From Bacillus sp. SA1-12 (lineage in GTDB: Bacteria > Bacillota > Bacilli > Bacillales > Bacillaceae): a stretch of 64,000 bases of DNA. Location of the stretch: assembly GCF_000981385.1 (NCBI RefSeq), contig NZ_LATZ01000006.1:62001-126000 (forward strand). The letters are read 5' to 3'. Below the pieces are notes generated by a model. That model saw only the letters and a list, made by a program, of their open reading frames with translations, did not search any database and was not told where the DNA came from. This document shows, piece by piece, positions 56,981-64,000 of this stretch (position 1 is the first letter of the stretch; every line of letters begins with the position of its first letter). The position numbers and the translations under genes were made by a program.

Positions 56981-57304
56981 ATGCAGGTAACATTTACTAA
57001 AGAAGCACTTGAGCAAATATCACCTAAACTTGAAGAAAATAAAAATAAAGTTTTAAAATTAAAATATGATACAGAAGGCTGCGGATGTGTAATGAGCGGT
57101 GTGACATCCTTATGGCTTGTAGATGAGCAGGATGCTGATGATATTAAGATTGAAACAAATGAAATACCGTTATTTGTTGAGAGAACAAAAATGGTCTTTT
57201 TAGATGAAGAGCTTACCGTTTCCTTTAACAAAACTGCCAATTGTTTTATGTTAAAAAGCCCTTCACAAATATTAAATCCGCGTATGAGCTTGTTAGTAAA
57301 GTGA
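56981..57304 (+). CDS. yqkB: HesB-like iron-sulfur biogenesis family protein (YqkB type)
   Basis: 107 residues, HesB/IscA-like fold: MQVTFTKEALEQISPKLE, then TEGCGCVMSG with Cys34 and Cys36, but without the C-terminal CxC of true A-type carriers. This matches B. subtilis YqkB. AAGGAG precedes the ATG. It begins the return to the conserved yqk gene order. Confidence 0.88.
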   Translation: MQVTFTKEALEQISPKLEENKNKVLKLKYDTEGCGCVMSGVTSLWLVDEQDADDIKIETNEIPLFVERTKMVFLDEELTVSFNKTANCFMLKSPSQILNPRMSLLVK

Positions 57305-57316
57305 GGGAAAAAATAG

Positions 57317-57559
57317 GTGAAGGATCGATTAAAATCAATAAAAAATGTTGCCTTAAATAAGACATGGGTATCTTTTTTAAATGATAATCATCCATACAGT
57401 CTGCTGCATTGGTCGATTGGCGGGTTTCATGACGAAACAAAAGATGTATGGCTGCTTCAGGATGAAATGACGTTTGAAGCACAGGAATTTCCAACCATTG
57501 ATGAAGCTATTCAGTGGATGGAGAATAATATGGAGAATATTTCAGATGTGCTAGGATAA
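57317..57559 (+). CDS. yqkC: YqkC-like small protein
   Basis: 80 residues of the YqkC/DUF2552 family: [20 protein letters not shown], then [20 protein letters not shown] and a helical acidic end. The start is GTG 57317 (REEKIGEG context; GAGGGAAAAAATAG upstream). It lies 12 bases after yqkB and is likely co-transcribed. Function unknown. Confidence 0.8.
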   Translation: MKDRLKSIKNVALNKTWVSFLNDNHPYSLLHWSIGGFHDETKDVWLLQDEMTFEAQEFPTIDEAIQWMENNMENISDVLG

Positions 57560-57564
57560 AATGT

Positions 57565-57600
57565 AAGGCTGTCACCTCCAAACAGGGCAGCCTTTTTATT
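57565..57600. terminator. Terminator after yqkC
   Basis: AAGGCTG (57565-57571) with CAGCCTT (57588-57594), then TTTATTATTT. Confidence 0.85.
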
Positions 57601-57602
57601 AT

Positions 57603-58514
57603 TTATAATCCAATTTCAGTGAAAAAGTCATCAATTACCTTTGAATAATCTTCGCGATTGTCAGCATATGACATTGCATGTGAACCCTTTTCAGCAATGT
57701 AGAGTTTTTTTGTCCCTATCTTTTTGTCATAAAGTTGCTGTGTCATTTGAGAAGGGATATAATCGTCATCCTTACTATGGATAAAAAGAACAGGGCTGTT
57801 AATATTAACGACTGAATTAATTGGCGACACCTCTTTAAGTGAATAGCGGTCACGAAGCTGAACAAAAGGCTTTGCAATTGGCATCACAAGAAAGCTGGGA
57901 ATTTTAAATTCAGCTTTTAATCGGTATAACAGCTGTGCCTCAAGCTCAGAAAAAGGGCAATCTGCAATATAAAAATCAGCTCCATCTTCGACCATACCAG
58001 CATAAAGTAATGTTGTAACAGCACCCATTGATTCTCCATGAATACCTAAAACAATGGAGTCTCCAGCCTCTTGCTTTAACCAGTGAACAATTGATTGAAG
58101 GTCAAACTTTTCATAATGACCATAGCTTGTTGTTTTCCCGCCGCTTTCACCATGTCTGCGATGGTCGTATATCAAAACATTCCAGCCTTTTTGTATAAAT
58201 AAATTCATGTATTTCACAGAATTAAGGCGATTTACTGTAACTCCGTGGCATAAGATGATGTAACGGTTTGTTCCATGGGGCTCAATAAGTGAGCCTTTAA
58301 GCAAATACCCAAACCGGGATGGAATAGAGAAATGTTTTTTTTCTAACGCATCGAACTCTTCTTGGTTATAAAGCTCTAGCATCGTTTCCCGCTCAATGAT
58401 TTCTTTATCTGTTTTCTTTTTTATGTACATCATTTTATTCGTAAAGAAAATTCCTACAATAAAAATGTATGAGAGGATAATAAACAGTCCGAAAAAAACT
58501 TTTTTCATAGGCAA
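57603..58514 (-). CDS. yqkD: Alpha/beta hydrolase (YqkD type)
   Basis: 303 residues with an N-terminal membrane anchor (about 5-27) and an alpha/beta hydrolase domain. Nucleophile elbow GIHGESMGAV (Ser in GESMG), acid in VLFIHSKDDDYI and His in KGSHAMSY complete the triad; oxyanion strand is IILCHGVT. It should act outside the membrane or at its surface. Natural ester substrate unknown. Confidence 0.88.
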   Translation of the reverse strand: MPMKKVFFGLFIILSYIFIVGIFFTNKMMYIKKKTDKEIIERETMLELYNQEEFDALEKKHFSIPSRFGYLLKGSLIEPHGTNRYIILCHGVTVNRLNSVKYMNLFIQKGWNVLIYDHRRHGESGGKTTSYGHYEKFDLQSIVHWLKQEAGDSIVLGIHGESMGAVTTLLYAGMVEDGADFYIADCPFSELEAQLLYRLKAEFKIPSFLVMPIAKPFVQLRDRYSLKEVSPINSVVNINSPVLFIHSKDDDYIPSQMTQQLYDKKIGTKKLYIAEKGSHAMSYADNREDYSKVIDDFFTEIGL

Positions 58515-58680
58515 CTCCTTTATTTAAGTTATACCTTCTAAGTCCCATTTGATCTCTCTTCATTATAACAAATGCATCGCTAAGGCTTGAAGTGTTTCAA
58601 AAGACAAAAAAGCAGTGATTTAAAAATCGACTGCTTTTAGTAAGAGAAAGGGCTTATTTTATAGAGGGAGTATAAAATTT

Positions 58681-58820
58681 GTACTTAGTTTTTGTGTCAA
58701 GCTCCAGGCGCCATGGCTTTAGGGTCTAATCAAATCGGAATTGAAGGTAAAGAACACCTTCTATTCCGATTTGCCTTATGGTTGTCGCCTAATGCTGCGC
58801 CTTCCGCTTTTCTTAGTACC
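58681..58820. repeat. Foldback repeat element (GTGTCTAGCTCCAG family)
   Basis: Terminal inverted repeats GTACTTAG (58681-58688) and CTTAGTAC (58812-58819). Inside, GTGTCAAGCTCCAGGCGCC on the left and GCGCCTTCCGCTTTTC on the right are the familiar borders of a repeat spread in many Bacillus genomes. The centre is a hairpin of about 17 bp, AAATCGGAAT... (from 58732) with ...ATTCCGATTT (to 58771). A reading frame through it is not a gene. Confidence 0.7.
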
Positions 58821-58825
58821 TATTA

Positions 58826-58945
58826 TTATTGCGGTGAATTTTGTCTTTTTGTAGGGTGTATGGCTTTATCTACTTCTTCGGCTGCCATCATCTTTTTTGA
58901 TGTATCTGCATTTGGTTTTCCTTTTTGTCCTTGTTGCTTTGCCAC
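58826..58945 (-). CDS. Small hypothetical basic protein
   Basis: 39 residues starting MAKQQGQKGKPNADTSKKMM, ending KAIHPTKRQNSPQ, from GTG 58945, 8 bases after AGGAG. Lys/Gln-rich and hydrophilic, without membrane segment. It fits the short unannotated genes common in spore formers, but no family is recognised. The repeat element begins right after its stop codon. Confidence 0.5.
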   Translation of the reverse strand: MAKQQGQKGKPNADTSKKMMAAEEVDKAIHPTKRQNSPQ

Positions 58946-59094
58946 TTAAATCGCTCCTTTCTATCTATTAAAATGTCTGTAATAGGTAAAAAATATGCAA
59001 GCGGGGATTTAATTAATTTTCAGTAGTAAATCCTTTAAAATAAGACAAAACTTTTTTATACTTTGTATGAGAGATGGTAAGAGGAGGCACTTGG

Positions 59095-59328
59095 ATGAAA
59101 AAGTCTAATAAGAAAAAGGATGATCAAACGGTTAGTGTATCAGATCATTTAAACCATGATTTAGTGGAGAAATTAAAGGCCGTAAAAAAAGGCTTAACAA
59201 AAGAGCAAGAAGAAAGAGAAGCAGTTCTCGAACGTAAAAAAATTGAAGAACGAAAGCAAAGAGAGAAAAACAAAAGCTTTGAAGAGCTTTTAAATGAAAG
59301 TTCATTAACGTGGAAGGATTTTAAATAA
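59095..59328 (+). CDS. yqkE: YqkE-like small charged protein
   Basis: 77 residues from ATG 59095, 8 bases after GGAGG. It begins MKKSNKKKDDQTVSVSDHL, followed by a long charged helix (EEREAVLERKKIEERKQREK) and FEELLNESSLTWKDFK, a wording typical of the YqkE/DUF3886 family. Function unknown. Its stop is at the foot of a bidirectional terminator. Confidence 0.82.
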   Translation: MKKSNKKKDDQTVSVSDHLNHDLVEKLKAVKKGLTKEQEEREAVLERKKIEERKQREKNKSFEELLNESSLTWKDFK

Positions 59329-59362
59329 AACCGGGACCTTTGCAAGCAGGTCCCGGTTTCAA
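59328..59362. terminator. Bidirectional terminator yqkE/yqkF
   Basis: A perfect 12-bp stem AAACCGGGACCT (59328-59339) with 59348-59359, 8-nt loop, short A and T flanks. Confidence 0.88.
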
Positions 59363-59380
59363 TGATTAAGAGCATTTGTT

Positions 59381-60292
59381 TTAACGATGTTGTTCATATT
59401 GATCCAGCTTTGCAAGTTGTTGCAGCTGTTCATGTGTTTGAGCAGTTAGTTGTTCTGAAGTTCCTGCAGCTGCATTTTCGATTAATTGCTGAATTTTACT
59501 TGCACCAGGGATAACCGCACCAACGACATCCTGGTAAAGGCAATACTGTAAGGCAAGCTCGGTCATAGCATGTGATGAATGAATGCTTTCAAATTTCACT
59601 AAAAAAGCCTCTAGTTCTTCTTTTGTATAAGAAAGATATCCCTGATCCTTTAGCTTTTGATCCAGCGGTTTGTCAGTTAACAGTCCTTTAGCGAGCGGGC
59701 CGCGGGCAATAACACTAACACCTCTATCTTTGATGAAGGAAAACCATTCCTCTGGGCGCCGGTCTAAAAGGCTATACTGCATCATAATTGAAACAATACT
59801 AGATTTATCTAAGTATTCTTTAATTACATTAGGTCGAATCGAAGAGATTCCATAATGGCGAATAACCCCTTCTTGTTTTAATTCCTCAAAAGCCTCAATC
59901 GTTTCATCAATATTGTCTTCAATCGTTCCGCCATGCAGCTGATATAGGTCGATAAAATCAGTTTGAAGACGCTGGAGGCTCTTTTTAACTGCTTCTTTTA
60001 TGTATGCTTTTGAAGGATCCCAATCCCATCCTGATTTATCTTCTCTCCAGCGGTTACCTACTTTTGTTGCCAATATGATGTCATTTCGGCGATGTTTAAC
60101 AGCTTTACCTACAAGCTCTTCATTTTGCCCGACATCATATAAATCCGCTGTATCAAAATAATTTATCCCCAGGTCAATTGCCTTATCGATAAGTGAAAGC
60201 GCACGCTTTTCTTCCGTCCCTAGCGACATACAGCCAAGTCCTATTTCACTTACATACAAATCAGATTGACCAAGTCGTCTTTTTCGCATCAT
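59381..60292 (-). CDS. yqkF: Aldo/keto reductase (YqkF type)
   Basis: NADPH-dependent AKR of 303 residues. The catalytic tetrad is in NYFDTADLY (Asp, Tyr), ILATKVG (Lys) and YQLHGG (His), with a nucleotide-binding C-terminal VIPGAS. Start ATG 60292 or 60289, behind AAGGAG. Substrate unknown. mciZ lies 72 bases upstream on the same strand. Confidence 0.9.
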   Translation of the reverse strand: MMRKRRLGQSDLYVSEIGLGCMSLGTEEKRALSLIDKAIDLGINYFDTADLYDVGQNEELVGKAVKHRRNDIILATKVGNRWREDKSGWDWDPSKAYIKEAVKKSLQRLQTDFIDLYQLHGGTIEDNIDETIEAFEELKQEGVIRHYGISSIRPNVIKEYLDKSSIVSIMMQYSLLDRRPEEWFSFIKDRGVSVIARGPLAKGLLTDKPLDQKLKDQGYLSYTKEELEAFLVKFESIHSSHAMTELALQYCLYQDVVGAVIPGASKIQQLIENAAAGTSEQLTAQTHEQLQQLAKLDQYEQHR

Positions 60293-60364
60293 ATCACTCC
60301 TTGTTCAAATGTCATCTTCTTTTCGAGGGTAGTATAAAGAATGCGAAAAAGCAACTTATAACAC

Positions 60365-60514
60365 TTATCGTTTTTTCGATTCAACCTGCAGTTTTTCATC
60401 ATTAAGCCATTCAGCAACGGTTGTATAAGACTCACGATATTCCTTTAATTTTGTCAGAATCTCCCATGCCTTGCCTACGAGGACTACTCCGTTATCTAAC
60501 CGGTAGATTTTCAC
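60365..60514 (-). CDS. mciZ: MciZ, mother cell inhibitor of FtsZ
   Basis: 49 residues starting MKIYRLDNGVVLVGKAWEI, followed by LTKLKEYRESYTTVAEWL. The GVVLVGKAWEI-x-x-KLKEY core is the signature of MciZ, the sporulation peptide that caps FtsZ filaments in the mother cell; the B. subtilis peptide is 40 residues, so this one has about nine extra C-terminal residues. Location between yqkF and nudF is conserved. Start GTG 60514 behind AAAGGATGA. A CATACATT (complement of 60551-60558) resembles a sigma-E -10 box, without a clear -35. Confidence 0.88.
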   Translation of the reverse strand: MKIYRLDNGVVLVGKAWEILTKLKEYRESYTTVAEWLNDEKLQVESKKR

Positions 60515-60593
60515 GCTTAAAAAATCATCCTTTCAGGTAAGATATGATAGAATGTATGAAGGTAGGAAGGCTTATAGAACAGGAGCTGATTGA

Positions 60594-61142
60594 ATGGATC
60601 ATTTAAAAGAAACGACCCTTTCCTCAAAGGAAATTTTTAAGGGAAGAGTGATAGATGTATATGTAGAAGAGGTGGAATTGCCTAATGGAAAAACAAGCAC
60701 CCGGGAAATTGTTAAACATCCTGGAGCAGTAGCCGTTATCGCAATAACTCCTGAAAATAAAATTCTAATGGTTGAACAATTTCGTAAACCGCTTGGCCGG
60801 ACACTTGTTGAGATTCCGGCAGGTAAGCTGGAAAAAGGAGAAATGCCGGAAGCGACTGCAAAAAGAGAGCTGGAAGAAGAAACAGGCTATACATGCAGTG
60901 ATTTAAAGCCCCTTATTTCGTTTTATGTATCACCAGGCTTTGCGGATGAGCTTGTCCATTTATTTATTGCGGAGAATTTGGAAAAGCTAACAAATGCTGC
61001 AGAACTAGATGAAGATGAATTCTTAGATGTATTGGAGGTGACGTTAGAGGAGGCGCAAGAAATGGTCGAAAGCAAACGCATTTATGATGCGAAAACAGCG
61101 TATGCTGTTCAGTATTTGCAGCTTAAACAGGCGCTCCGCTAA
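60594..61142 (+). CDS. nudF: ADP-ribose pyrophosphatase (Nudix)
   Basis: Hydrolyses ADP-ribose to AMP and ribose 5-phosphate. 182 residues, with the Nudix box beginning at GKLEKGEMPEATAKRELEEE and ending TGY (GX5EX7REUXEEXGU), and the preceding VEQFRKPLGRTLVEIPAG. AGGAG is 9 bases before ATG 60594. It is followed five bases later by the YqxK/EndoQ-like gene. Confidence 0.93.
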   Translation: MDHLKETTLSSKEIFKGRVIDVYVEEVELPNGKTSTREIVKHPGAVAVIAITPENKILMVEQFRKPLGRTLVEIPAGKLEKGEMPEATAKRELEEETGYTCSDLKPLISFYVSPGFADELVHLFIAENLEKLTNAAELDEDEFLDVLEVTLEEAQEMVESKRIYDAKTAYAVQYLQLKQALR

Positions 61143-61147
61143 AACAA

Positions 61148-62314
61148 ATGGACAGTTATTTTGCTGATTTACATATTCATATTGGCCAAACCACTTCAGG
61201 AAAACCAGTGAAAATAACGGCATCCCGCTCACTTACATTAGAAAATATTTTGGTAGAAGCAAGCGAGCATAAGGGTATTGATATCGTTGGTATTATCGAC
61301 TGTCATGTTCCAGAGGTGTTGATTACATTAAAAAAGCTTGTGGAAACCGGTGAATGTATGGAATTAGAAAACGGTGGCATACGCTTTTTGGACACTACGT
61401 TAATGCTCGGCACCGAACTTGAAATTTATGATGAAGCCTGCAAAGGGCCGATTCATATATTAGCTTTTATGCCGTCACTTGATAAGATGGAGGAATTTTC
61501 TTCTTGGCTTTCCTCACGAATGACAAATATTAACCTAAGTTCTCAAAGAATTTATGAACAAGGAAAAACACTGCAAAAGGTTGTGAAAAGCCTAGGCGGG
61601 TTGTTTATTCCTGCCCATATTTTTACTCCGCATAAGAGCATGTATGGGAGTGGTGTAGAGAAATCGTTAGAAGAAGTTTTTGATAGCAGCTTAATTGATG
61701 CAGTTGAATTAGGTCTAAGCTCAGATACGACGATGGCTGATCAAGTTGGTGAACTTCATCAATATACATTTTTAACAAATTCGGATGCCCATTCCTTACC
61801 GAAAATAGGAAGAGAATATCAAAAACTCATATTAGAAGAGCCTAGCTTTTTAGAGCTGAAAATGGCGCTGGCTGAAGAAGGCGGCAGGAAAGTTCAAGCG
61901 AATTTCGGCTTAAATCCTTATTTAGGAAAATATTATGACACAACCTGTGAAAAATGCGGTTTAAAGCCGAGAGCGGGCCAAAAGGAATGCGAAAACTGCG
62001 GAAGTACACGGTTTGTTAAGGGTGTTTCAAATCGGCTTAAAGAATTAGCAAACAAAATAGACAAAAGCCGGCATCGACCTCCCTATATTCATCAAGTACC
62101 GCTTCAATTTATTCCCGGTATTGGTCCGAAAACATTGGATAAGTTAAAGGATATGTTTAGTACAGAGATGAATATCTTACACGAAGTACCTAAAACTGAA
62201 CTAAAAAAAGTCGTACCTGATAAAATAGCTGATTATATTGAAGCTGCAAGAGAGGGTCGGCTTCAAGTAATCTCAGGCGGCGGTGGAACGTATGGAAAAG
62301 TGACTGGTATTTAA
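61148..62314 (+). CDS. yqxK: Endonuclease Q-like PHP domain protein (YqxK type)
   Basis: 388 residues. An N-terminal PHP metal-dependent phosphoesterase domain (DLHIHIG, IIDCHVPEV, PAHIFTPHKSMYG, TNSDAHSLPKIG) is followed by a zinc ribbon (CEKCGLKPR...CENCGS) and a C-terminal helix-hairpin-helix (FIPGIGPKTLDKLKDMF). This is the layout of EndoQ, which cuts DNA at deaminated bases in archaea and some Bacillus. There is no clear ribosome binding site between nudF and this ATG, so coupled translation is likely. Confidence 0.88.
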   Translation: MDSYFADLHIHIGQTTSGKPVKITASRSLTLENILVEASEHKGIDIVGIIDCHVPEVLITLKKLVETGECMELENGGIRFLDTTLMLGTELEIYDEACKGPIHILAFMPSLDKMEEFSSWLSSRMTNINLSSQRIYEQGKTLQKVVKSLGGLFIPAHIFTPHKSMYGSGVEKSLEEVFDSSLIDAVELGLSSDTTMADQVGELHQYTFLTNSDAHSLPKIGREYQKLILEEPSFLELKMALAEEGGRKVQANFGLNPYLGKYYDTTCEKCGLKPRAGQKECENCGSTRFVKGVSNRLKELANKIDKSRHRPPYIHQVPLQFIPGIGPKTLDKLKDMFSTEMNILHEVPKTELKKVVPDKIADYIEAAREGRLQVISGGGGTYGKVTGI

Positions 62315-62315
62315 G

Positions 62316-62372
62316 AGAAGAGGCTGTCTAATAAGGGTTGTAAACCCGTTGAGACAGCTTCTTTTCTTTTTA
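62316..62372 (+). terminator. Terminator made of a GGCTGTCT-type palindrome
   Basis: The stem around GAGGCTGTCT (62320-62329) and AGACAGCTTC (62352-62361), with inner GGGTT/AACCC, is followed by TTTTCTTTTT. Same family as 7197, 16761 and 25497. Confidence 0.85.
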
Positions 62373-62716
62373 TCTTCCGCTTTAAGATGTAAGAAAGAGT
62401 AGTTAAGATGGAAGATAAGTAGGGGATTACGGGCCATAAAGTCCCAACGAAGGAATATTGTCCAAGCGAAACATAAGGATGCAGCGATATTACGTAATAA
62501 GTTTCACTAATTACTCAGGCCAGAATGAAAACCCACTGATGGAATTCTCACTATATAAAAGACGATGCATCATTTTGCTATGTTGATCGGAACGGATATG
62601 CGAGACCCTGGTGAAATAACAAGATAGGATCCTCCGCAGCATACTGCATTATAAGACCAGAACCATCCGCGAAATCTACTAAAAATGCGATTCAAACTTC
62701 TCCTTATGTTTTTTAA
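62373..62716. other. Intergenic region with repeat motif, no gene seen
   Basis: No open frame of note. 62527-62550 reads GAAAACCCACTGATGGAATT, close to the motif at 35891-35916. A GGGATTACGGGCC...GTCCC dyad near 62443-62468 resembles the hairpins of the 21.6 and 35.7 kb regions. The sequence may be eroded repeat DNA. Confidence 0.4.
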
Positions 62717-62745
62717 GTCATAGATTAGCAATCCTCTCATATACT
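62717..62745 (+). promoter_or_regulatory. Sigma-E-like promoter of spoIIM
   Basis: GTCATAGA (62717-62724), 13-base spacer, CATATACT (62738-62745). These match the mother-cell consensus GKCATATT and CATACAMT in six and seven of eight positions. Position, 30 bases before ATG 62776, is right. Confidence 0.75.
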
Positions 62746-62775
62746 CTAGTAAGTGAATGACGGGAGGAAATTATT

Positions 62776-63429
62776 ATGCGTAAACAACCGCCAATTAGTG
62801 AAATGATGAAGATGCATCTAAAGGATCATTCATCCATTTATCTGTTTGTTTTTGTCCTATTTTTGATGGGAGTTATATTTGGCGCGATCATTGTTAATAG
62901 TATGAATTTAAGTCAGAAGGAAGATTTATTTTACTATTTAAATCGTTTTTTTGGACAAGTTGCTGAAGGGAAAGTTGCAAGCTCAGCAGATATGTTTCAT
63001 CAGAGCTTTTTTCATAACTTGAAATACTTAGGGCTAATGTGGATTTTAGGTGTTTCAATTATCGGCCTGCCAGTAATATTAGTCATGTTGTTTATTAAAG
63101 GGATAGTGGTAGGCTTTACAGTCGGTTTTTTAGTTAATCAATTAGGATTAAAAGGTTTTTTATTATCATTTGTCACAGTGCTCCCGCAAAATGTATTGCT
63201 CATTCCAGCGTTTATCATTATGTGTTCTGTTGCCATTGCATTTTCATTAAAGATCATAAAACAGCTGTTTGTAAAAAAATCAAACAGCTTAGAGGCTCCG
63301 TTCACTTTATTTATGAGATATGTGATCGTATTTTTGTTTATCGGAGTTATGGCTATAGCAGCCTCCGGCTTTGAAGCATATGCATCTCCATTTTTAATGA
63401 AGAATATTGTGGAGCTTGTAAGTAAATAA
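62776..63429 (+). CDS. spoIIM: Stage II sporulation protein M
   Basis: Mother-cell membrane protein of the SpoIIDMP machine that removes septal peptidoglycan for engulfment. 217 residues, about five membrane helices ([39 protein letters not shown], and others), family-typical [13 protein letters not shown] start. GGGAGG precedes the ATG. Its sigma-E-like promoter and place before fur match B. subtilis. Confidence 0.93.
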   Translation: MRKQPPISEMMKMHLKDHSSIYLFVFVLFLMGVIFGAIIVNSMNLSQKEDLFYYLNRFFGQVAEGKVASSADMFHQSFFHNLKYLGLMWILGVSIIGLPVILVMLFIKGIVVGFTVGFLVNQLGLKGFLLSFVTVLPQNVLLIPAFIIMCSVAIAFSLKIIKQLFVKKSNSLEAPFTLFMRYVIVFLFIGVMAIAASGFEAYASPFLMKNIVELVSK

Positions 63430-63512
63430 TAATAATTATTATCTAATATTGATTCTTTTTGTTAGATTATAATCATTTTAGTTGGACACCTTCCTTCCTG
63501 ATGATATATAAT
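63427..63512 (+). promoter_or_regulatory. fur control region with two PerR/Fur-type boxes and promoter
   Basis: TAATAATAATTATTA (63427-63441) is a perfect 7-1-7 palindrome starting at the spoIIM stop. TTATAATCATTTTAG (63467-63481) matches the PerR box TTATAATNATTATAA in 13 of 15 bases. A -35-like TTGGAC (63482-63487) and TATAAT (63507-63512) follow. fur is a known PerR target in B. subtilis. Confidence 0.7.
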
Positions 63513-63547
63513 AGGTTTTGGGAACGCGGCGAGGGAGGAAGAGTATT

Positions 63548-64000
63548 ATGGAAAACCGCATTGATCGGATCAAGAAGCAGCTGCATTCTGCTAGTTATAA
63601 GCTGACACCGCAGCGTGAGGCAACCGTTCGGGTATTGCTGGAAAATGAAGAAGATCATTTAAGTGCTGAGGATGTATACCTTCTTGTTAAAGAAAAAGCA
63701 CCTGAAATTGGCTTAGCAACTGTCTATCGAACATTGGAATTGTTAACTGAATTAAAAGTTGTCGATAAAATAAACTTTGGTGATGGCGTTTCAAGATATG
63801 ACCTTCGAAAAGAAGGAGCAGCCCATTTTCATCACCATTTAGTATGCATTGAATGTGGTTCTGTCGCTGAAATTGAAGAAGATTTACTTGAAGACGTAGA
63901 AGAAATTGTTGAAAGTAAATGGAAATTTAAAATAAAAGATCACCGCTTAACATTTCACGGTATATGTGTGAAATGTCAAGAAAAAGAAAATAGTGAGCAA
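63548..64000 (+). CDS. fur: Ferric uptake regulator Fur (runs to the window edge)
   Basis: 151 codons are visible without a stop; Fur is normally about 150 residues, so only the stop is probably missing. N-terminal winged helix (SYKLTPQREATVRVLLENEE, GLATVYRTLELLTE) is followed by the dimer/metal domain with HFHHHLVCIECGSVAEIEED and a C-terminal CVKC. The first Cys pair CIEC and the CVKC form the structural zinc site. GGGAGGAAG precedes ATG 63548. It is the iron-responsive repressor; PerR and Zur are paralogues, but position and sequence favour Fur. Confidence 0.92.
   Translation, partial: MENRIDRIKKQLHSASYKLTPQREATVRVLLENEEDHLSAEDVYLLVKEKAPEIGLATVYRTLELLTELKVVDKINFGDGVSRYDLRKEGAAHFHHHLVCIECGSVAEIEEDLLEDVEEIVESKWKFKIKDHRLTFHGICVKCQEKENSEQ

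Noticed and set aside
58692..58949. 85-codon plus-strand frame
   Set aside because: It covers the foldback repeat and the antisense of the 39-residue gene, with no ribosome binding site.

Overview
The window is a low-GC Gram-positive chromosome segment from an endospore-forming Bacillaceae (Bacillus sensu lato). The reasons are bacillus-type ribosome binding sites (AAGGAGG) with frequent TTG/GTG starts, sporulation and germination genes (spoIIM, mciZ, a Ger receptor operon), and gene order that follows the B. subtilis bkd-yqi-yqj-yqk-fur region almost end to end. No rRNA, tRNA, CRISPR array, prophage or intact insertion sequence was seen.

Layout. 1-7.2 kb is the branched-chain amino acid and keto-acid operon (bcd, buk, lpdV, bkdAA, bkdAB, bkdB). 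7.5-12.6 kb is a translationally coupled methylmalonyl-CoA mutase operon (mutA, mutB, meaB) with a good CcpA (cre) site in front. Next come the bacilliredoxin brxB, the arginine-type ABC transporter artPQR, yqjA, a 30-residue Prli42-like miniprotein missed by length cut-offs, and methylmalonyl-CoA epimerase plus a propionyl-CoA carboxylase carboxyltransferase. Together these genes form a route from Val/Ile through propionyl-CoA to succinyl-CoA. 19-25.5 kb has an M20 peptidase, a CAP-domain lipoprotein, a solitary SEDS (RodA/FtsW) protein, a membrane/extracellular protein gene split by a one-base frameshift, and a stand-alone CheW. 25.7-31 kb holds Y-family polymerase PolYA and the oxidative pentose phosphate genes gndA and zwf. 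31-40.5 kb has rnz, namA, an M20-like enzyme, a FabZ-like hotdog protein, a KinA/KinE-type PAS kinase, proI behind a proline T-box leader, and the YqjP/YqjQ pair.

40.6-46.5 kb is an accessory insert: a second-type MurG, a frameshifted gene remnant, and a 1409-residue TPR protein with an embedded C39-like cysteine peptidase domain. 46.6-48.8 kb is yqzH, the SOS polymerase PolYB (LexA-like box inside its promoter) and a YolD protein. 48.8-56.9 kb has a SulP transporter, a two-component system and a germinant receptor operon in the order B-A-C with a sigma-G-like promoter. 57-64 kb returns to the conserved yqkB-yqkC-yqkD-yqkE-yqkF-mciZ-nudF-yqxK-spoIIM-fur order; fur runs off the right edge.

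Most of the window is conserved core chromosome. The parts that are not routine are the TPR/C39 giant protein and its neighbours, several dispersed palindromic repeat families in the intergenic spaces, two unexplained structured non-coding regions, the split gene, and three very small genes. No wholly new multi-gene system can be claimed from sequence alone.
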